Both the position numbers and the translations under genes were made by a program. The notes below the pieces were generated by a model. That model had not been told where the DNA came from. It worked only from the letters and a program-made list of their open reading frames with translations, and did no database searches. 64,000 bases of DNA from Alloalcanivorax profundimaris (GTDB taxonomy: Bacteria > Pseudomonadota > Gammaproteobacteria > Pseudomonadales > Alcanivoracaceae): contig NZ_JABJWH010000006.1 in assembly GCF_015265435.1 (NCBI RefSeq), positions 124,001-188,000 of the forward strand, given 5' to 3'. Below, piece by piece: positions 9,616-19,377 of the stretch; positions within the stretch are counted from its first letter, which is position 1, and every line of letters starts with the position of its first letter.

Positions 9616-10020
9616 ATGTCCATGTTTTCGCTTTTCGATATTTCCGGCTCCGCCATGGCGGCCCAGTCGCAACGCATGAACGTCACCGCCAGCAACCTGG
9701 CCAACGCCGACAGCGTGGCCGGCCCGGATGGCGAGGCCTACCGCGCCAAGCAGGTGATGTTCGAGGCGCGCGGGCAGGAAGGCGGCATCGGCGGGGTGTC
9801 GGTGCGCGGCGTGGTGGAGGACGACGCCCCCATGCGCCAGGAATACCGCCCCCACCATCCGCTCGCCGATGACCAGGGCTACGTGACCATGCCCAACGTG
9901 GAGCCGGTCCACGAGATGGTCAACATGATCTCCGCGTCGCGTTCCTACCAGGCCAACGTGGAAGTGCTGAACACCGGCAAGCAACTGATGATCAAGACCC
10001 TGACCCTGGGAGAAAACTGA
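9616..10020 (+). CDS. flgC: FlgC, proximal rod protein
   Basis: This 134-residue rod subunit is exported through the flagellar type III gate. It has the N-terminal rod motif [11 protein letters not shown] and the highly conserved C-terminal ending [19 protein letters not shown] followed by KTLTLG. A GCCAGGAG site precedes the ATG. The stop overlaps the flgD ATG (TGATG). Confidence 0.97.
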   Translation: MSMFSLFDISGSAMAAQSQRMNVTASNLANADSVAGPDGEAYRAKQVMFEARGQEGGIGGVSVRGVVEDDAPMRQEYRPHHPLADDQGYVTMPNVEPVHEMVNMISASRSYQANVEVLNTGKQLMIKTLTLGEN

Positions 10021-10706
10021 TGCCCTCGACCATTGATTCCGGCGTTATGAACGCGATCAACGGCAGCGCCGGCGCCGCTCGCGCGGCGGCCGCCTCCGGC
10101 GGCGGCGCCGATCTGCAGGACAGCTTCATGACCCTGCTGGTGACCCAGCTGCGCAACCAGGACCCCATGAACCCCATGGAAAACGCCGAGATGACCTCGC
10201 AGCTGGCGCAGATCAACACCGTCAGCGGCATTCAGGACCTCAACGCCACCCTGGAATCGATCACCGGCCAGATCGACGCCGGCCAGGCGATCCAGGCCTC
10301 CGGCCTGATCGGCAAGGGCGTGCTGGTGCCCGGCCAGCGGGTGCTGGTGGGCGAGGACGGCAGCACCACGCCGTTCGGCGTGGAACTGGAGCAATCCGCC
10401 GACGAAGTGAACATCACCATCCGCAACGAAAGCGGCGAGGTGGTGCGTCGCTTCGAGAGCTTCGCCATGGACGCCGGGGTGGAATCCTTCACCTGGAACG
10501 GCGAGATGGACAACGGTGAAACCGCGCCCAAGGGCGCCTACACCGTGTCGGTGGAGGCCAGCGCCGATGGCGAGAGCCTGGACACCGTGCAACTCAACTA
10601 TGCCCTGGTGAACGGCGTCAGCCTGGACCAGGAAGGGGCGCCGCGTCTGGATCTGGGCGGCATTTCCGAACAAGTGACTCTGGCGGATATCCGCCAGATT
10701 CTCTGA
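10020..10706 (+). CDS. flgD: FlgD, hook capping protein
   Basis: This 228-residue hook scaffold caps the growing hook and is discarded when FlgK is added. The N-terminal export and cap region has LQDSFMTLLVTQLRNQDP and NPMENAEMTSQLAQ, the usual FlgD signature. Residues about 80-215 form the tudor/FnIII-like domain. The start codon overlaps the flgC stop. Confidence 0.97.
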   Translation: MPSTIDSGVMNAINGSAGAARAAAASGGGADLQDSFMTLLVTQLRNQDPMNPMENAEMTSQLAQINTVSGIQDLNATLESITGQIDAGQAIQASGLIGKGVLVPGQRVLVGEDGSTTPFGVELEQSADEVNITIRNESGEVVRRFESFAMDAGVESFTWNGEMDNGETAPKGAYTVSVEASADGESLDTVQLNYALVNGVSLDQEGAPRLDLGGISEQVTLADIRQIL

Positions 10707-10732
10707 CCCGAACAACCTCGAGGAGCAATCAG

Positions 10733-11923
10733 ATGGGTTTTTCACAGGCACTCAGTGGTCTTAATTCCGCCGCCATCAACCTGGACGTGGTGGGCAACAA
10801 CATCGCCAACTCCCAGACCGTGGGTTTCAAGGGTGCCAGCACCCAGTTCGCCGACGTCTACACCGGCGCCATGGCCGGCCAGGGCGTGCGCGTGGCCGCG
10901 GTGTTGCAGGACTTCTCCAACGGCACCCTGGAATCCACCGGCCGCAACCTGGACCTGGCCATTAACGGCGGCGGGTTCTTCCGCTTTCAGCAAGGCGAGG
11001 AGATCGTCTATTCCCGCAACGGCCAGCTCAGCCTGACGAGCGACGGCTATCTGGAAAACGCCCAGGGCGCGCGCCTCACCGGCTTCCCCGCCGGCGTCGG
11101 CACCGGCGGCCAGCCGGAAACCCTGCAGGTGCCGGCCGGCGCCATGGCCGCCGTGGCCACCACCGCGGTGCAGGGCTCCTTCCAGATGGACGCCACCGCC
11201 GACACCATCGACCGTGGCACCACGCCCTTCGACGCCACCGACGGCGACACCTACTCCTACGCCAACACCGGCACCGCCTACGATTCCCTGGGCGTGCAGC
11301 ACACCATGACCACCTACTTCACCAAGACCGCCGACAACACCTGGGAAGTGCGCGTGGCCCTGGACGGCAGCGCCGACGCCACCAACGTCGGTGAGCTGGT
11401 GTTCGACGGCAACGGCGTGCTCGACGAAACGGCCAGTACCTTGCCGACCTATGCCTTCACCCCGGGTGGCGGCGCCGACCCGATGAACTTCGACATCGAC
11501 TTCGACGGCACCACCCAGTTCGGCAATGGCTTCGCCATGGACACCCTGACCCAGAACGGCTCCGCCGCCGGCTCCCTGGTGGGCATCACCTTCGATGAAA
11601 CCGGCAACATCATCGGCAACTATTCCAACGAGAAATCCCAGGCGCTGGGCACCATCGCCCTGGCCAACTTCCGCAACCCGGAAGGTCTGGAGATGGCCGG
11701 CGACAACGCCTGGGTGGAAACCGGCACCTCCGGTCAGCCGTTGCTGGGCCTGGCCGGGGAAGGTCAGTTCGGTGGCCTGGAATCCGGCACCATCGAGAAA
11801 TCCAACGTGGACCTGACCTCGGAACTGGTGGACCTGATCGTCGCCCAGCGCAACTACCAGGCCAACACCCAGACCATCAAGGTGCAGGACGAGGTGCTGC
11901 AAAGCGCCGTGAACCTGCGCTGA
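10733..11923 (+). CDS. flgE: FlgE, flagellar hook protein
   Basis: This 396-residue hook subunit has the axial N-terminus GFSQALSGLNSAAINLDVVG and a large Asp/Thr/Gly-rich central part forming the D1-D2 domains. The C-terminal axial motif is ELVDLIVAQRNYQANTQTIK. The length is typical of enteric-type hooks. A GAGGAGC site precedes the ATG by 7-8 bases. Confidence 0.97.
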   Translation: MGFSQALSGLNSAAINLDVVGNNIANSQTVGFKGASTQFADVYTGAMAGQGVRVAAVLQDFSNGTLESTGRNLDLAINGGGFFRFQQGEEIVYSRNGQLSLTSDGYLENAQGARLTGFPAGVGTGGQPETLQVPAGAMAAVATTAVQGSFQMDATADTIDRGTTPFDATDGDTYSYANTGTAYDSLGVQHTMTTYFTKTADNTWEVRVALDGSADATNVGELVFDGNGVLDETASTLPTYAFTPGGGADPMNFDIDFDGTTQFGNGFAMDTLTQNGSAAGSLVGITFDETGNIIGNYSNEKSQALGTIALANFRNPEGLEMAGDNAWVETGTSGQPLLGLAGEGQFGGLESGTIEKSNVDLTSELVDLIVAQRNYQANTQTIKVQDEVLQSAVNLR

Positions 11924-11938
11924 TAGGGAGCCGCCACG

Positions 11939-12679
11939 ATGGATCGCATCCTCTACACCGCCATGAGCGGCGCCAAGCAGACCATGGACCGCCAGGCGGT
12001 GGTCAGCAACAACCTGGCCAACGTCTCCACCGCCGGCTTCCGGGGCCAGTTGCACGCCCTGCGCGCGGTGCCGGTGCAGGGTGACGCGGCGCTGCCCACC
12101 CGCGCCTCGGTGGTCGCCGCCACCCCGGGGTCGGACTTCTCCGCCGGCCCCATGAACGCCACCGGCCGCGACCTGGACGTGGCCCTGCAGGGCAATGCCT
12201 GGCTGGCGGTGCAGAGCGAGGACGGCGGCGAGGCCTACACCCGGCGCGGCGATCTGCAGGTGGACGGCGACGGCGTGCTCAACAGCGCCGGCCGCCCGGT
12301 GATTGGCGAGGGCGGCCCGATCGTGGTGCCCCTGGGCGCCCAGGTGTCCATGGGCGCCGACGGCACCCTGAGCGCCATTGGCCCCGGCCAGGATCCGGAC
12401 GCCCTGGTGCGCGTTGGCCGGGTGAAGATGGTGGACGGCACCGACGCCGGCCTGACCCGGGGGCAGGACGGCCTGTTCCGTCCCGCCGACGGCGGCCAGC
12501 TGGCCCTGGATGAGGAAGCGCGAATGATCTCCGGCGCCCTGGAGGGCAGCAACGTGAGCGCCATCGACAGCATGGTGGCGATGATCGACAACGGTCGCCG
12601 CTACGAAATGCAGATGAAGGTGATCCAAAGCGCCGATGAAAACGACCAGCGGGCCAACAGCCTGCTGTCGATCAACTGA
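11939..12679 (+). CDS. flgF: FlgF, proximal rod protein
   Basis: This 246-residue rod protein is a paralogue of FlgG and FlgE. It has the N-terminal MDRILYTAMSGAKQTMDRQ and [15 protein letters not shown] motifs and the C-terminal SMVAMIDNGRRYEMQMKVI helix. It follows flgE by 15 bases with a GGGAG site. Confidence 0.97.
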   Translation: MDRILYTAMSGAKQTMDRQAVVSNNLANVSTAGFRGQLHALRAVPVQGDAALPTRASVVAATPGSDFSAGPMNATGRDLDVALQGNAWLAVQSEDGGEAYTRRGDLQVDGDGVLNSAGRPVIGEGGPIVVPLGAQVSMGADGTLSAIGPGQDPDALVRVGRVKMVDGTDAGLTRGQDGLFRPADGGQLALDEEARMISGALEGSNVSAIDSMVAMIDNGRRYEMQMKVIQSADENDQRANSLLSIN

Positions 12680-12688
12680 GGAAATCTC

Positions 12689-13471
12689 ATGATCAAATCA
12701 CTCTGGACCGCGAAAACCGGCCTTGAATCCCAGCAGGTGAAGATGGACGTGATCGCCAACAACCTGGCGAACGTCAGCACCAATGGCTTCAAGAAATCCC
12801 GCGCCGTGTTCGAGGACCTGCTGTACCAGAACCTGCGGCAACCCGGCGGCGCCAACGACGTACAGAACTCGCTGCCCTCGGGCATGCAGGTGGGCTCCGG
12901 CGTGCGCCCGGTGGCCACCGAGCGTCTGCACAGCCAGGGCGGGCTGGAGAACACCGGCAACTCCCGGGATCTGGCCATCAACGGCAAGGGCTTCTTCCAG
13001 GTGCGCATGCCCGACGGCAACGTGGCCTTCACCCGGGACGGCAGCTTCCAGCTCGACCAGAACGGCCAGATGGTCACCTCCAGCGGCTACCCCCTGGAAC
13101 CGGCGGTGATGATTCCGGAGAACGCCCTGGAAATCACCGTCGGCAAGGACGGCCTGGTGTCGGTCACCGAACCGGGCTCCAGCGAAAGCGTGGAGGTGGG
13201 CCAGCTCACCGTGTCCACCTTCGTCAATCCGGCCGGCCTGGAAAGCATCGGCGAGAACCTCTACCTGGAGACCACCAGCTCCGGCCTGCGCACCGAAAGC
13301 ATGCCCGGCATGAACGGCGCCGGCAGCCTGTACCACAAGTACGTGGAGACCTCCAACGTCAACGTGGTGGAGGAAATGGTCAACATGATCCAGACCCAGC
13401 GCGCCTACGAAATCAACAGCAAGGCGGTGCAAACCTCCGACGAAATGCTGTCGCGGCTGACGCAGCTGTAA
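12689..13471 (+). CDS. flgG: FlgG, distal rod protein
   Basis: This 260-residue distal rod subunit has the standard family length. Conserved parts are the N-terminal [16 protein letters not shown] and [16 protein letters not shown], the rod-specific stretch [10 protein letters not shown] around residue 45, and the C-terminal [20 protein letters not shown] helix. It is preceded by GAGGAAAT. Confidence 0.98.
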   Translation: MIKSLWTAKTGLESQQVKMDVIANNLANVSTNGFKKSRAVFEDLLYQNLRQPGGANDVQNSLPSGMQVGSGVRPVATERLHSQGGLENTGNSRDLAINGKGFFQVRMPDGNVAFTRDGSFQLDQNGQMVTSSGYPLEPAVMIPENALEITVGKDGLVSVTEPGSSESVEVGQLTVSTFVNPAGLESIGENLYLETTSSGLRTESMPGMNGAGSLYHKYVETSNVNVVEEMVNMIQTQRAYEINSKAVQTSDEMLSRLTQL

Positions 13472-13490
13472 CGGACCCCGGGAGAGCCTG

Positions 13491-14168
13491 ATGAACGTCG
13501 TGCCGCGCCGTGCCGTGACCGCCCTGGTTGCCGCCGTCCTGTCCCTGGCCGGCTGCGCCCAGCTGCCGCAACCCTCGGTGGTGGGCGAGCAGGAGAAGGT
13601 GGCGATTGCGCAACCGCCGCCGCCGGAACCCAATGGCTCGCTGTTCCAGGCCCGGCGCGGCTACCGGCCGCTGTTCGAGGACCGGCGCCCGGTGATGGTG
13701 GGCGATGTGCTCACCGTGCTGGTCGACGAACAGGTCAGCGCCTCGAAAAGCTCGCAGAGCAATGCCGACCGCAACGGCTCCGCCACGCTCACCCCCACGG
13801 CGGTGCCCAAGGGGCTGGAGGATCTCAGTGACTACGGCTTCGACCTGGCCGGGGAGAACACCTTCCAGGGCGGCGGCGGTTCCCAGGCGCGCAACACCTT
13901 CACCGGCACCATCACGGTGACGGTGCTGGAGATCCTCGGCAACGGCAACCTGCGGGTGCGCGGCGAGAAGCAGATCCTGATCAACCAGGGCACCGAATTC
14001 ATCCGCTTCTCCGGCGTGGTGGACCCCCGGGAGATCAGCGTCGGCAACCGGGTCACCTCCACCCAGGTGGCGGACGCGCGCATCGAGTACGTGGGCGACG
14101 GCTACATCAACGAAGCGCAGCACATGGGCTGGCTGCAGCGCTTCTTCCTGAACATTTCCCCCTTCTGA
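13491..14168 (+). CDS. flgH: FlgH, L-ring lipoprotein
   Basis: This 225-residue outer-membrane L-ring protein has a type II signal peptide ending in the lipobox LAGC, so lipidation at Cys19-20 is expected. Family motifs are [20 protein letters not shown] and the C-terminal [20 protein letters not shown]. The last residues, [12 protein letters not shown], match the conserved FlgH tail. Confidence 0.97.
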   Translation: MNVVPRRAVTALVAAVLSLAGCAQLPQPSVVGEQEKVAIAQPPPPEPNGSLFQARRGYRPLFEDRRPVMVGDVLTVLVDEQVSASKSSQSNADRNGSATLTPTAVPKGLEDLSDYGFDLAGENTFQGGGGSQARNTFTGTITVTVLEILGNGNLRVRGEKQILINQGTEFIRFSGVVDPREISVGNRVTSTQVADARIEYVGDGYINEAQHMGWLQRFFLNISPF

Positions 14169-14186
14169 CGGCGAGGCGCAGGGACC

Positions 14187-15308
14187 ATGGCATCTTTCCC
14201 GGAATTCGTGCGGCGCGCCGCCCTCCTGCTGGCGCTGGCGGCCCTGTCGGTGGCGGCGCCGCTGCGCGCCGAGCCGCTCCGCGAGCTGGCGGATTTCGCC
14301 GGCGTGCGCGACAACGTGCTGGTGGGCTACGGCCTGGTGGTGGGGCTCGACGGCAGCGGTGACCAGACCATGCAGACGCCGTTCACCACCCAGAGCCTGC
14401 GCAACATGTTCAGCCAGCTCGGCATCACCATTCCCGAGGGCACCAACATGCAGCTGCGCAACGTGGCCGGGGTGATGGTGACCGCCAACCTGCCGCCTTT
14501 CGCCGCCCCGGGCCAGCGCCTGGATGTGGTGGTGTCGTCCATCGGCAACGCCCGCAGCCTGCGCGGCGGCACCCTGCTGATGACCCCGCTCAAGGGCGCC
14601 GACGGCGCCACCTACGCCCTGGCCCAGGGCAACCTGCTGGTGGGCGGCGCCGGCGCGGAGGCCGGCGGCAGCAGCGTGCAGATCAACCAGCAGGCCAGCG
14701 GCCGCATCGCCAACGGCGCCCTGGTGGAGCGGGAAGTGCCCCTGGCCCTGGGCGAAGCCAACGGCGTGCTGGAACTGCAGCTCAAGGAGGCCGACTTCGG
14801 CACCGCCGAGCGGGCGGTGCGCGCCATCAACAGCGAATTCGGCCGGCCCGTGGCCAGCGCCGCCAACGGCCGCACCATCCGCCTGCAAGGGCCCACCACC
14901 GCCAATGACCGGGTCAGCTTCATGGCGCGGGTGGAGCGGGTCTACGTGACGCCCACGGAAGCACCGGCCAAGGTGGTGATCAACGCCCGCACCGGGTCCG
15001 TGGTGCTCAACGGTCGCGTCACCCTGAAACCGGCGGCGGTGGCCCACGGCAACCTGTCCGTGGTGATCGACACCAGCTTCGGTGTCAGCCAGCCGGCCCC
15101 GTTCGGTGACGGCGACACCGCCGTGGTGCCGGACAGCGACATCTCCATCAGCCAGCAGCGCGGCGTTCTGCGCGTGGTGGAAGGCGCCGACCTGATGCAG
15201 GTGGTGGACGCCCTCAATGCCCTGGGCGCCACCCCCCAGGACCTGATGTCCATTCTCGAAGCGCTCAAGGCCGCCGGCGCCCTGCGCGCGGAACTGGAGA
15301 TTCTGTGA
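14187..15308 (+). CDS. flgI: FlgI, P-ring protein
   Basis: This 373-residue periplasmic P-ring subunit has a Sec signal peptide (hydrophobic core LLLALAALSVAAP). Conserved blocks are NVLVGYGLVVGLDGSGDQ, FTTQSLRNML-like QSLRNMFSQLGI and the C-terminal ADLMQVVDALNALGATPQDL. It follows flgH by 18 bases and ends in a TGATG overlap with flgJ. Confidence 0.97.
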   Translation: MASFPEFVRRAALLLALAALSVAAPLRAEPLRELADFAGVRDNVLVGYGLVVGLDGSGDQTMQTPFTTQSLRNMFSQLGITIPEGTNMQLRNVAGVMVTANLPPFAAPGQRLDVVVSSIGNARSLRGGTLLMTPLKGADGATYALAQGNLLVGGAGAEAGGSSVQINQQASGRIANGALVEREVPLALGEANGVLELQLKEADFGTAERAVRAINSEFGRPVASAANGRTIRLQGPTTANDRVSFMARVERVYVTPTEAPAKVVINARTGSVVLNGRVTLKPAAVAHGNLSVVIDTSFGVSQPAPFGDGDTAVVPDSDISISQQRGVLRVVEGADLMQVVDALNALGATPQDLMSILEALKAAGALRAELEIL

Positions 15309-16306
15309 TGAACGGCGACGTCACGCGGGGCGACTTCGCCCTCGATGTACAGGGCCTGGACCGGCTCAAGCGCGGCGCCGCCCGGGACCCCGGCGGCGCC
15401 CTGCGGGAAACCGCCGAGCAGTTCGAATCGTTGTTTCTGCACCGCATGATCAAGGCCATGCGCGACGCCGTGCCCCGCGCCGACCTGCTCGACAGCAGCC
15501 AGACCCGCTTCTATGAATCCCTGTTCGACCAGCAGCTCTCCCAGCATCTGGCCGGGCGCGGCGTGGGTCTGGCGGACCAGCTGGTGGCCCAGCTTTCCGA
15601 TCGCGCCGGCATTCCCAGGGGCACGCCCCGGGCGCTGCCCGGCGTGTCGCGGGCCGAGAACGGCGCGGCCACGGCGCCGGCCACCGACGGGGCAGCGACC
15701 GGGCGCGACACCGGCGCCAGCGACCGCGCCGATCGCTCCACGCGCGCCGAAGCACCCCGGCCGCCGCTGCTGGCGGCGGCCAACCCGCCGGCCACCCCGA
15801 AAGCCTTCGTCGACCAGCTGGCCGGCCCGGCCCGGGACGCCGAGCGCCGCACCGGCGTCCCGGCGCCGCTGATCCTGGCCCAGGCGGCCCTGGAAACCGG
15901 CTGGGGCCGCCACCGCATCACCACCGAGGACGGCGCCGACAGCCATAACCTGTTCGCCATCAAGGCCGGCGCCGGCTGGCAAGGCAAGACCACCGACGTT
16001 ACCACACACGAATACATCGACGGCCAGAGGGTCAAGCGCGTGGAACGCTTCCGGGTCTACGATTCCTATCAGGAGGCGTTCGCCGACCATGGTCGTCTGC
16101 TTACCGGCAACGGCCGCTACGCCGGCGTGCTGCGTGCCGGCAGCGCCGACCAGGCCGCCCGCGCCCTGCAGGACGGCGGCTACGCCACCGACCCGGCCTA
16201 CGCGGACAAGCTGGTGGCGGTGATGGACCGCATCGGGGGCATCACCACGCAGCGGCTGGCCAGCATGCCGCCCGGTCGCTCCCGCCATGATCGATTGGCA
16301 CCGTAG
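15308..16306 (+). CDS. flgJ: FlgJ, rod-cap protein fused to a GH73 peptidoglycan hydrolase
   Basis: This 332-residue two-domain protein combines a rod cap with a muramidase. Residues about 30-100 form the rod-binding domain (AEQFESLFLHRMIKAMRDA). A Pro/Ala/Thr linker follows (about 105-165). The rest is a glucosaminidase domain in which QAALETGWG carries the catalytic Glu and the NLFAIKAG block follows. The start is the ATG overlapping the flgI stop. The stop TAG at 16304 is the first triplet of an inserted REP element, so the original C-terminus may have been altered. Confidence 0.95.
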   Translation: MNGDVTRGDFALDVQGLDRLKRGAARDPGGALRETAEQFESLFLHRMIKAMRDAVPRADLLDSSQTRFYESLFDQQLSQHLAGRGVGLADQLVAQLSDRAGIPRGTPRALPGVSRAENGAATAPATDGAATGRDTGASDRADRSTRAEAPRPPLLAAANPPATPKAFVDQLAGPARDAERRTGVPAPLILAQAALETGWGRHRITTEDGADSHNLFAIKAGAGWQGKTTDVTTHEYIDGQRVKRVERFRVYDSYQEAFADHGRLLTGNGRYAGVLRAGSADQAARALQDGGYATDPAYADKLVAVMDRIGGITTQRLASMPPGRSRHDRLAP

Positions 16307-16413
16307 GAGCGACTTTAGTCGCGATCATCGCCGTGCCAGCTTCATCGCGACTGAAGCGCAACGCCGCCACCGCTACGGAGCCGCCCGTGACGCTACCTCG
16401 AAGCGTCCCGGCT
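16302..16413. repeat. Composite REP element, copy B, downstream of flgJ
   Basis: Two head-to-head REP units (16303-16324 and 16343-16362) are followed by the inverted conserved block with GACGCT-N7-AGCGTC at 16389-16407. This is the reverse arrangement of copies A and D. The first REP unit contributes the flgJ stop codon. Confidence 0.85.
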
Positions 16414-16443
16414 GGAGAGCACGCACTAAAAGCCCGATGAACC

Positions 16444-16470
16444 TAAAGAAAACCCGCCCGCCGCCGATAA
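16444..16470 (+). promoter_or_regulatory. Sigma-28 (FliA) promoter of flgKL
   Basis: TAAA (16444-16447), a 15-base spacer and GCCGATAA (16463-16470) are a perfect match to the FliA consensus. It ends 28 bases before the flgK ATG, downstream of the REP element that separates flgJ from flgK. Confidence 0.93.
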
Positions 16471-16498
16471 CGGGCATAACGGTTAAAGGAAGGCGACC

Positions 16499-18118
16499 AT
16501 GAGTCTTTTCTCCATCGGTCTGAGCGGCCTGAACGCCGCCCAGAACGCGCTCAACACCACCAGCAACAACATCAGCAACGTCTACACGCCCGGCTACAAC
16601 CGGGAGCTGACCCTGCTCGGCGAGCGCAACGTGAGCGGCGGCGTCCAGGTTAACGACATCCAGCGCCAGTACGACCAGTACGTGGCCGGCCAGCTCAACG
16701 CCGCCAACAGCAAGGCCAGCGCCCTGGCCAGCTACCACACCCAGATCAGCCAGATCGACAACCTGCTGGCGGACCGGGAAGCGGGCCTGGCGCCGCTGAT
16801 GCAGAACTTCTTCTCCTCCCTGGAGGATCTGGCCTCCACGCCCTCGGACCCGGCCGCCCGCCAGGGCGTGATGGGCTCCGCCGATACCCTGGCGGCCCAG
16901 TTCCGCGCCTTCGATGGCTATTTGCAGGACATGCAGGACGGTCTGGACGGCAAGCTCCGCGACGAGGTTACCCAGATCAACAACGGCGCCGAGCAGATCG
17001 CCAACCTGAACCGGGAAATCGCCCTGGCCAAGGCCAAGAACGGCGAAGCCCCGAACAGCATGCTCAACCAGCGCGACAAGCTGGTGGCGGACCTCAACGA
17101 ACGGCTCGACGTCACCCTGACGATCCAGGAAAGCGGCACCTACAACCTGTCCATCGGCAATGGCCAGCCCATCGTCGCCGGCTCGCGCAGCTTCTCGCTG
17201 ACCACCCAGCCCTCCGCCGAGGACCCCACCCGCACGGTGATCGGTTACAACGATTCCGCCGGCAACCAGGTGGAGCTGGATCAGGATTCCCTGAGCGGCG
17301 GTGCCCTGGGCGGCATGCTCACCTTCCGCAACGAGAGCCTGGACAAAACCCAGAACCAGCTGGGCCGCCTGGCGGTGTCCCTGGCCACCGCCCTGAACGA
17401 CCAGCACCAGGCCGGCACCGACCTGAACGGCGATCCCGGCCAGGCCCTGTTCGACGTGGGCCAGCCCCGTGCCTTCGTGAATGACCGCAACACCGGTGGC
17501 GCCAGCATCAGCGCCGCCTACGGCGACGTGGACCAGCTCACCGCCAGCGACTACGACCTGGTGGTGACCGACGCCGGCGCCGGGGAATTCAAGGTCACCC
17601 GCCGCGACACCGGCGAGAGCTTCACCGCCACCCTGGACGCCAGCGGCGAGATGGCCATCGGCGGTACCGTGGTCAGCATCGGCAACGCCGGCACCCTGGT
17701 GGACGGCGACCGCTTTCAGCTGCAGCCCACCCGCCAGGCCGCCGGCGGCCTGCAAAACCGCATCCATGAAGCCGGCCTGATCGCCGCCGGCCAGGGTGGT
17801 GGCAGCGGCGACAACGAAAACGCCCTGGCCATGCAGGACCTCCAGGACGCCCTGCTGGTGGGCGGCAGCGCCACCCTTAACGGCGCCTACGCCTCCATGG
17901 TGGGCGAGGTGGGCAACCGCACCAACATCGTCCAGGTGAACCTGGAAGCCCAGCAGGGCCTCAGCGAACAACTCAGAGCGGTGCAGCAGTCCGAGTCCGG
18001 GGTCAACCTGGATGAGGAAGCCGCCAACCTGATCCGTTACCAGCAGTTTTATCAGGCCAACGCCAAGGTGATTCAGACCGGCTCCACCATCATGGACGCC
18101 ATTCTGGGTCTGCGCTAA
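16499..18118 (+). CDS. flgK: FlgK, first hook-filament junction protein
   Basis: This 539-residue junction protein has the N-terminal axial region GLSGLNAAQNALNTTSNNIS and VYTPGYNRE. The C-terminal axial helix is NLDEEAANLIRYQQFYQANA followed by KVIQTGSTIMDAIL. FlgN is its chaperone. The preceding perfect sigma-28 promoter puts it in the class III set, although read-through from the flgB operon is possible. Confidence 0.97.
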   Translation: MSLFSIGLSGLNAAQNALNTTSNNISNVYTPGYNRELTLLGERNVSGGVQVNDIQRQYDQYVAGQLNAANSKASALASYHTQISQIDNLLADREAGLAPLMQNFFSSLEDLASTPSDPAARQGVMGSADTLAAQFRAFDGYLQDMQDGLDGKLRDEVTQINNGAEQIANLNREIALAKAKNGEAPNSMLNQRDKLVADLNERLDVTLTIQESGTYNLSIGNGQPIVAGSRSFSLTTQPSAEDPTRTVIGYNDSAGNQVELDQDSLSGGALGGMLTFRNESLDKTQNQLGRLAVSLATALNDQHQAGTDLNGDPGQALFDVGQPRAFVNDRNTGGASISAAYGDVDQLTASDYDLVVTDAGAGEFKVTRRDTGESFTATLDASGEMAIGGTVVSIGNAGTLVDGDRFQLQPTRQAAGGLQNRIHEAGLIAAGQGGGSGDNENALAMQDLQDALLVGGSATLNGAYASMVGEVGNRTNIVQVNLEAQQGLSEQLRAVQQSESGVNLDEEAANLIRYQQFYQANAKVIQTGSTIMDAILGLR

Positions 18119-18141
18119 GCGCCAGCGCCGGGAGATCGAAG

Positions 18142-19353
18142 ATGCGCATCAGCACCGTCACCATGTACGAACAGAGCCTCACCGCCTTGAACAACCAGCA
18201 GGGTGAGTTCACCCGCGTGGGGCAACAGATCGCCACCGGTCGCCGGGTGGTCAACCCCTCCGATGATCCCCAGGCCGCCTCCCGGGCGGTGCAGGTGTCC
18301 CAGTCCCTGGCCGTTACCCAGCAGTACGCCGACGCCCGGGTCAGCGCCCGCAACGCCCTGTCCCAGGAAGAGAGCGTGCTCAACAGCGTCGGCGACGCCA
18401 TCGCCAGCGCCAAGACGCAGATCATCCGCGCTTCCAGCGATACCCTCAGCGACGCCGACCGGGACTCCGTGGCCAGCGACCTGCGCGGCATCTACGAAAC
18501 CCTGATCGGCCAGGCCAACGCCACCGACGGCAACGGCCGCCACCTGTTCGGCGGCTACCAGGATGCCAGCGAGCCGTTCGTGCGCGCCGCCGACGGCAGC
18601 GTCAGCTACGTGGGCGACACCAATGTCCGCGAACAGCGCATCGATGCCTCGCGCAAGATGCCGGTCAGCGACAACGGCGAGACCATTTTCCAGAGCGTGC
18701 ACGGTAGCGCCGGCTACGTGGCCGAGGCCGCCGACGGCAATGCCGGCGACGTCACCTTCAATGGCCCGCGCATCGTCGATGAAAGCGACCCGGCCTTCGG
18801 CAACGCCTTCCAGATCGAATTCCAGGTGAGCGCCGGCGCCACCACCTACACCGTCAACGGCGGCGCCCCGCAGCCCTACGAGGACGGCGCGCCGATCACC
18901 ACCGGTGGCCTGTCGATAACCCTGGAGGGCACCCCGGCGGACGGCGACAGCCTGACCATGGACCGCGCCGCCAACATGAACACCGACCTCTTCAAGACCT
19001 TCGAGAAGGCCCTGGCGGTGCTCGAGCAACCGGCCGGCACCGACGCCGAGAAGGCGGCCCGGGACAATACCCTGAGCACGGTGATGCGCGAGCTGGACAA
19101 CAGCCTGGACAATGTACTCACCGTGCGCGCCTCGGTGGGCGCCCGGCTCAATGAACTGGACGTGGTGGACGCGGTGGGCGGCAACCGCAAGCTCAACTAC
19201 ACCGAGAATCTGTCCAACCTGATTGGCGATCTCAGCGATCCGGCCACCTTCGCCGAGGTGGTGTCCGAGTACAGCCTGCGTCAGGTGAGTCTGGAAGCGG
19301 CCCGCAAGGCGTTCGTGGACATCAAGGGCACCAGCCTGTTCGATCGTCTGTGA
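18142..19353 (+). CDS. flgL: FlgL, second hook-filament junction protein
   Basis: This 403-residue protein is related to flagellin at both ends. The N-terminus has MRISTVTMYEQSLTALNNQ and GRRVVNPSDDPQAASRAV. The C-terminus has a coiled coil through LSDPATFAEVVSEYSLRQ and ends FVDIKGTSLFDRL, as in other FlgL proteins. It lies 23 bases after flgK with a GGGAGA site. A REP palindrome follows directly after the stop. Confidence 0.96.
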   Translation: MRISTVTMYEQSLTALNNQQGEFTRVGQQIATGRRVVNPSDDPQAASRAVQVSQSLAVTQQYADARVSARNALSQEESVLNSVGDAIASAKTQIIRASSDTLSDADRDSVASDLRGIYETLIGQANATDGNGRHLFGGYQDASEPFVRAADGSVSYVGDTNVREQRIDASRKMPVSDNGETIFQSVHGSAGYVAEAADGNAGDVTFNGPRIVDESDPAFGNAFQIEFQVSAGATTYTVNGGAPQPYEDGAPITTGGLSITLEGTPADGDSLTMDRAANMNTDLFKTFEKALAVLEQPAGTDAEKAARDNTLSTVMRELDNSLDNVLTVRASVGARLNELDVVDAVGGNRKLNYTENLSNLIGDLSDPATFAEVVSEYSLRQVSLEAARKAFVDIKGTSLFDRL

Positions 19354-19377
19354 TGATCGCGACTTCAGTCGCGATCA
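19354..19377. repeat. REP palindrome between convergent flgL and fliR (copy C)
   Basis: The sequence is a near-perfect palindrome with 11-bp arms TGATCGCGACT and AGTCGCGATCA and a two-base centre. It is the core of the REP family and fills the whole gap between two convergent genes. Its right end (19375-19377) is the fliR stop codon, and its left end gives a second in-frame stop after flgL. It may work as a bidirectional terminator, though there is no T tract. Confidence 0.88.

Noticed and set aside
10742..12628. 628-codon minus-strand open frame across flgE and flgF
   Set aside because: The composition is that of an antisense shadow, and the plus strand encodes well-conserved FlgE and FlgF.
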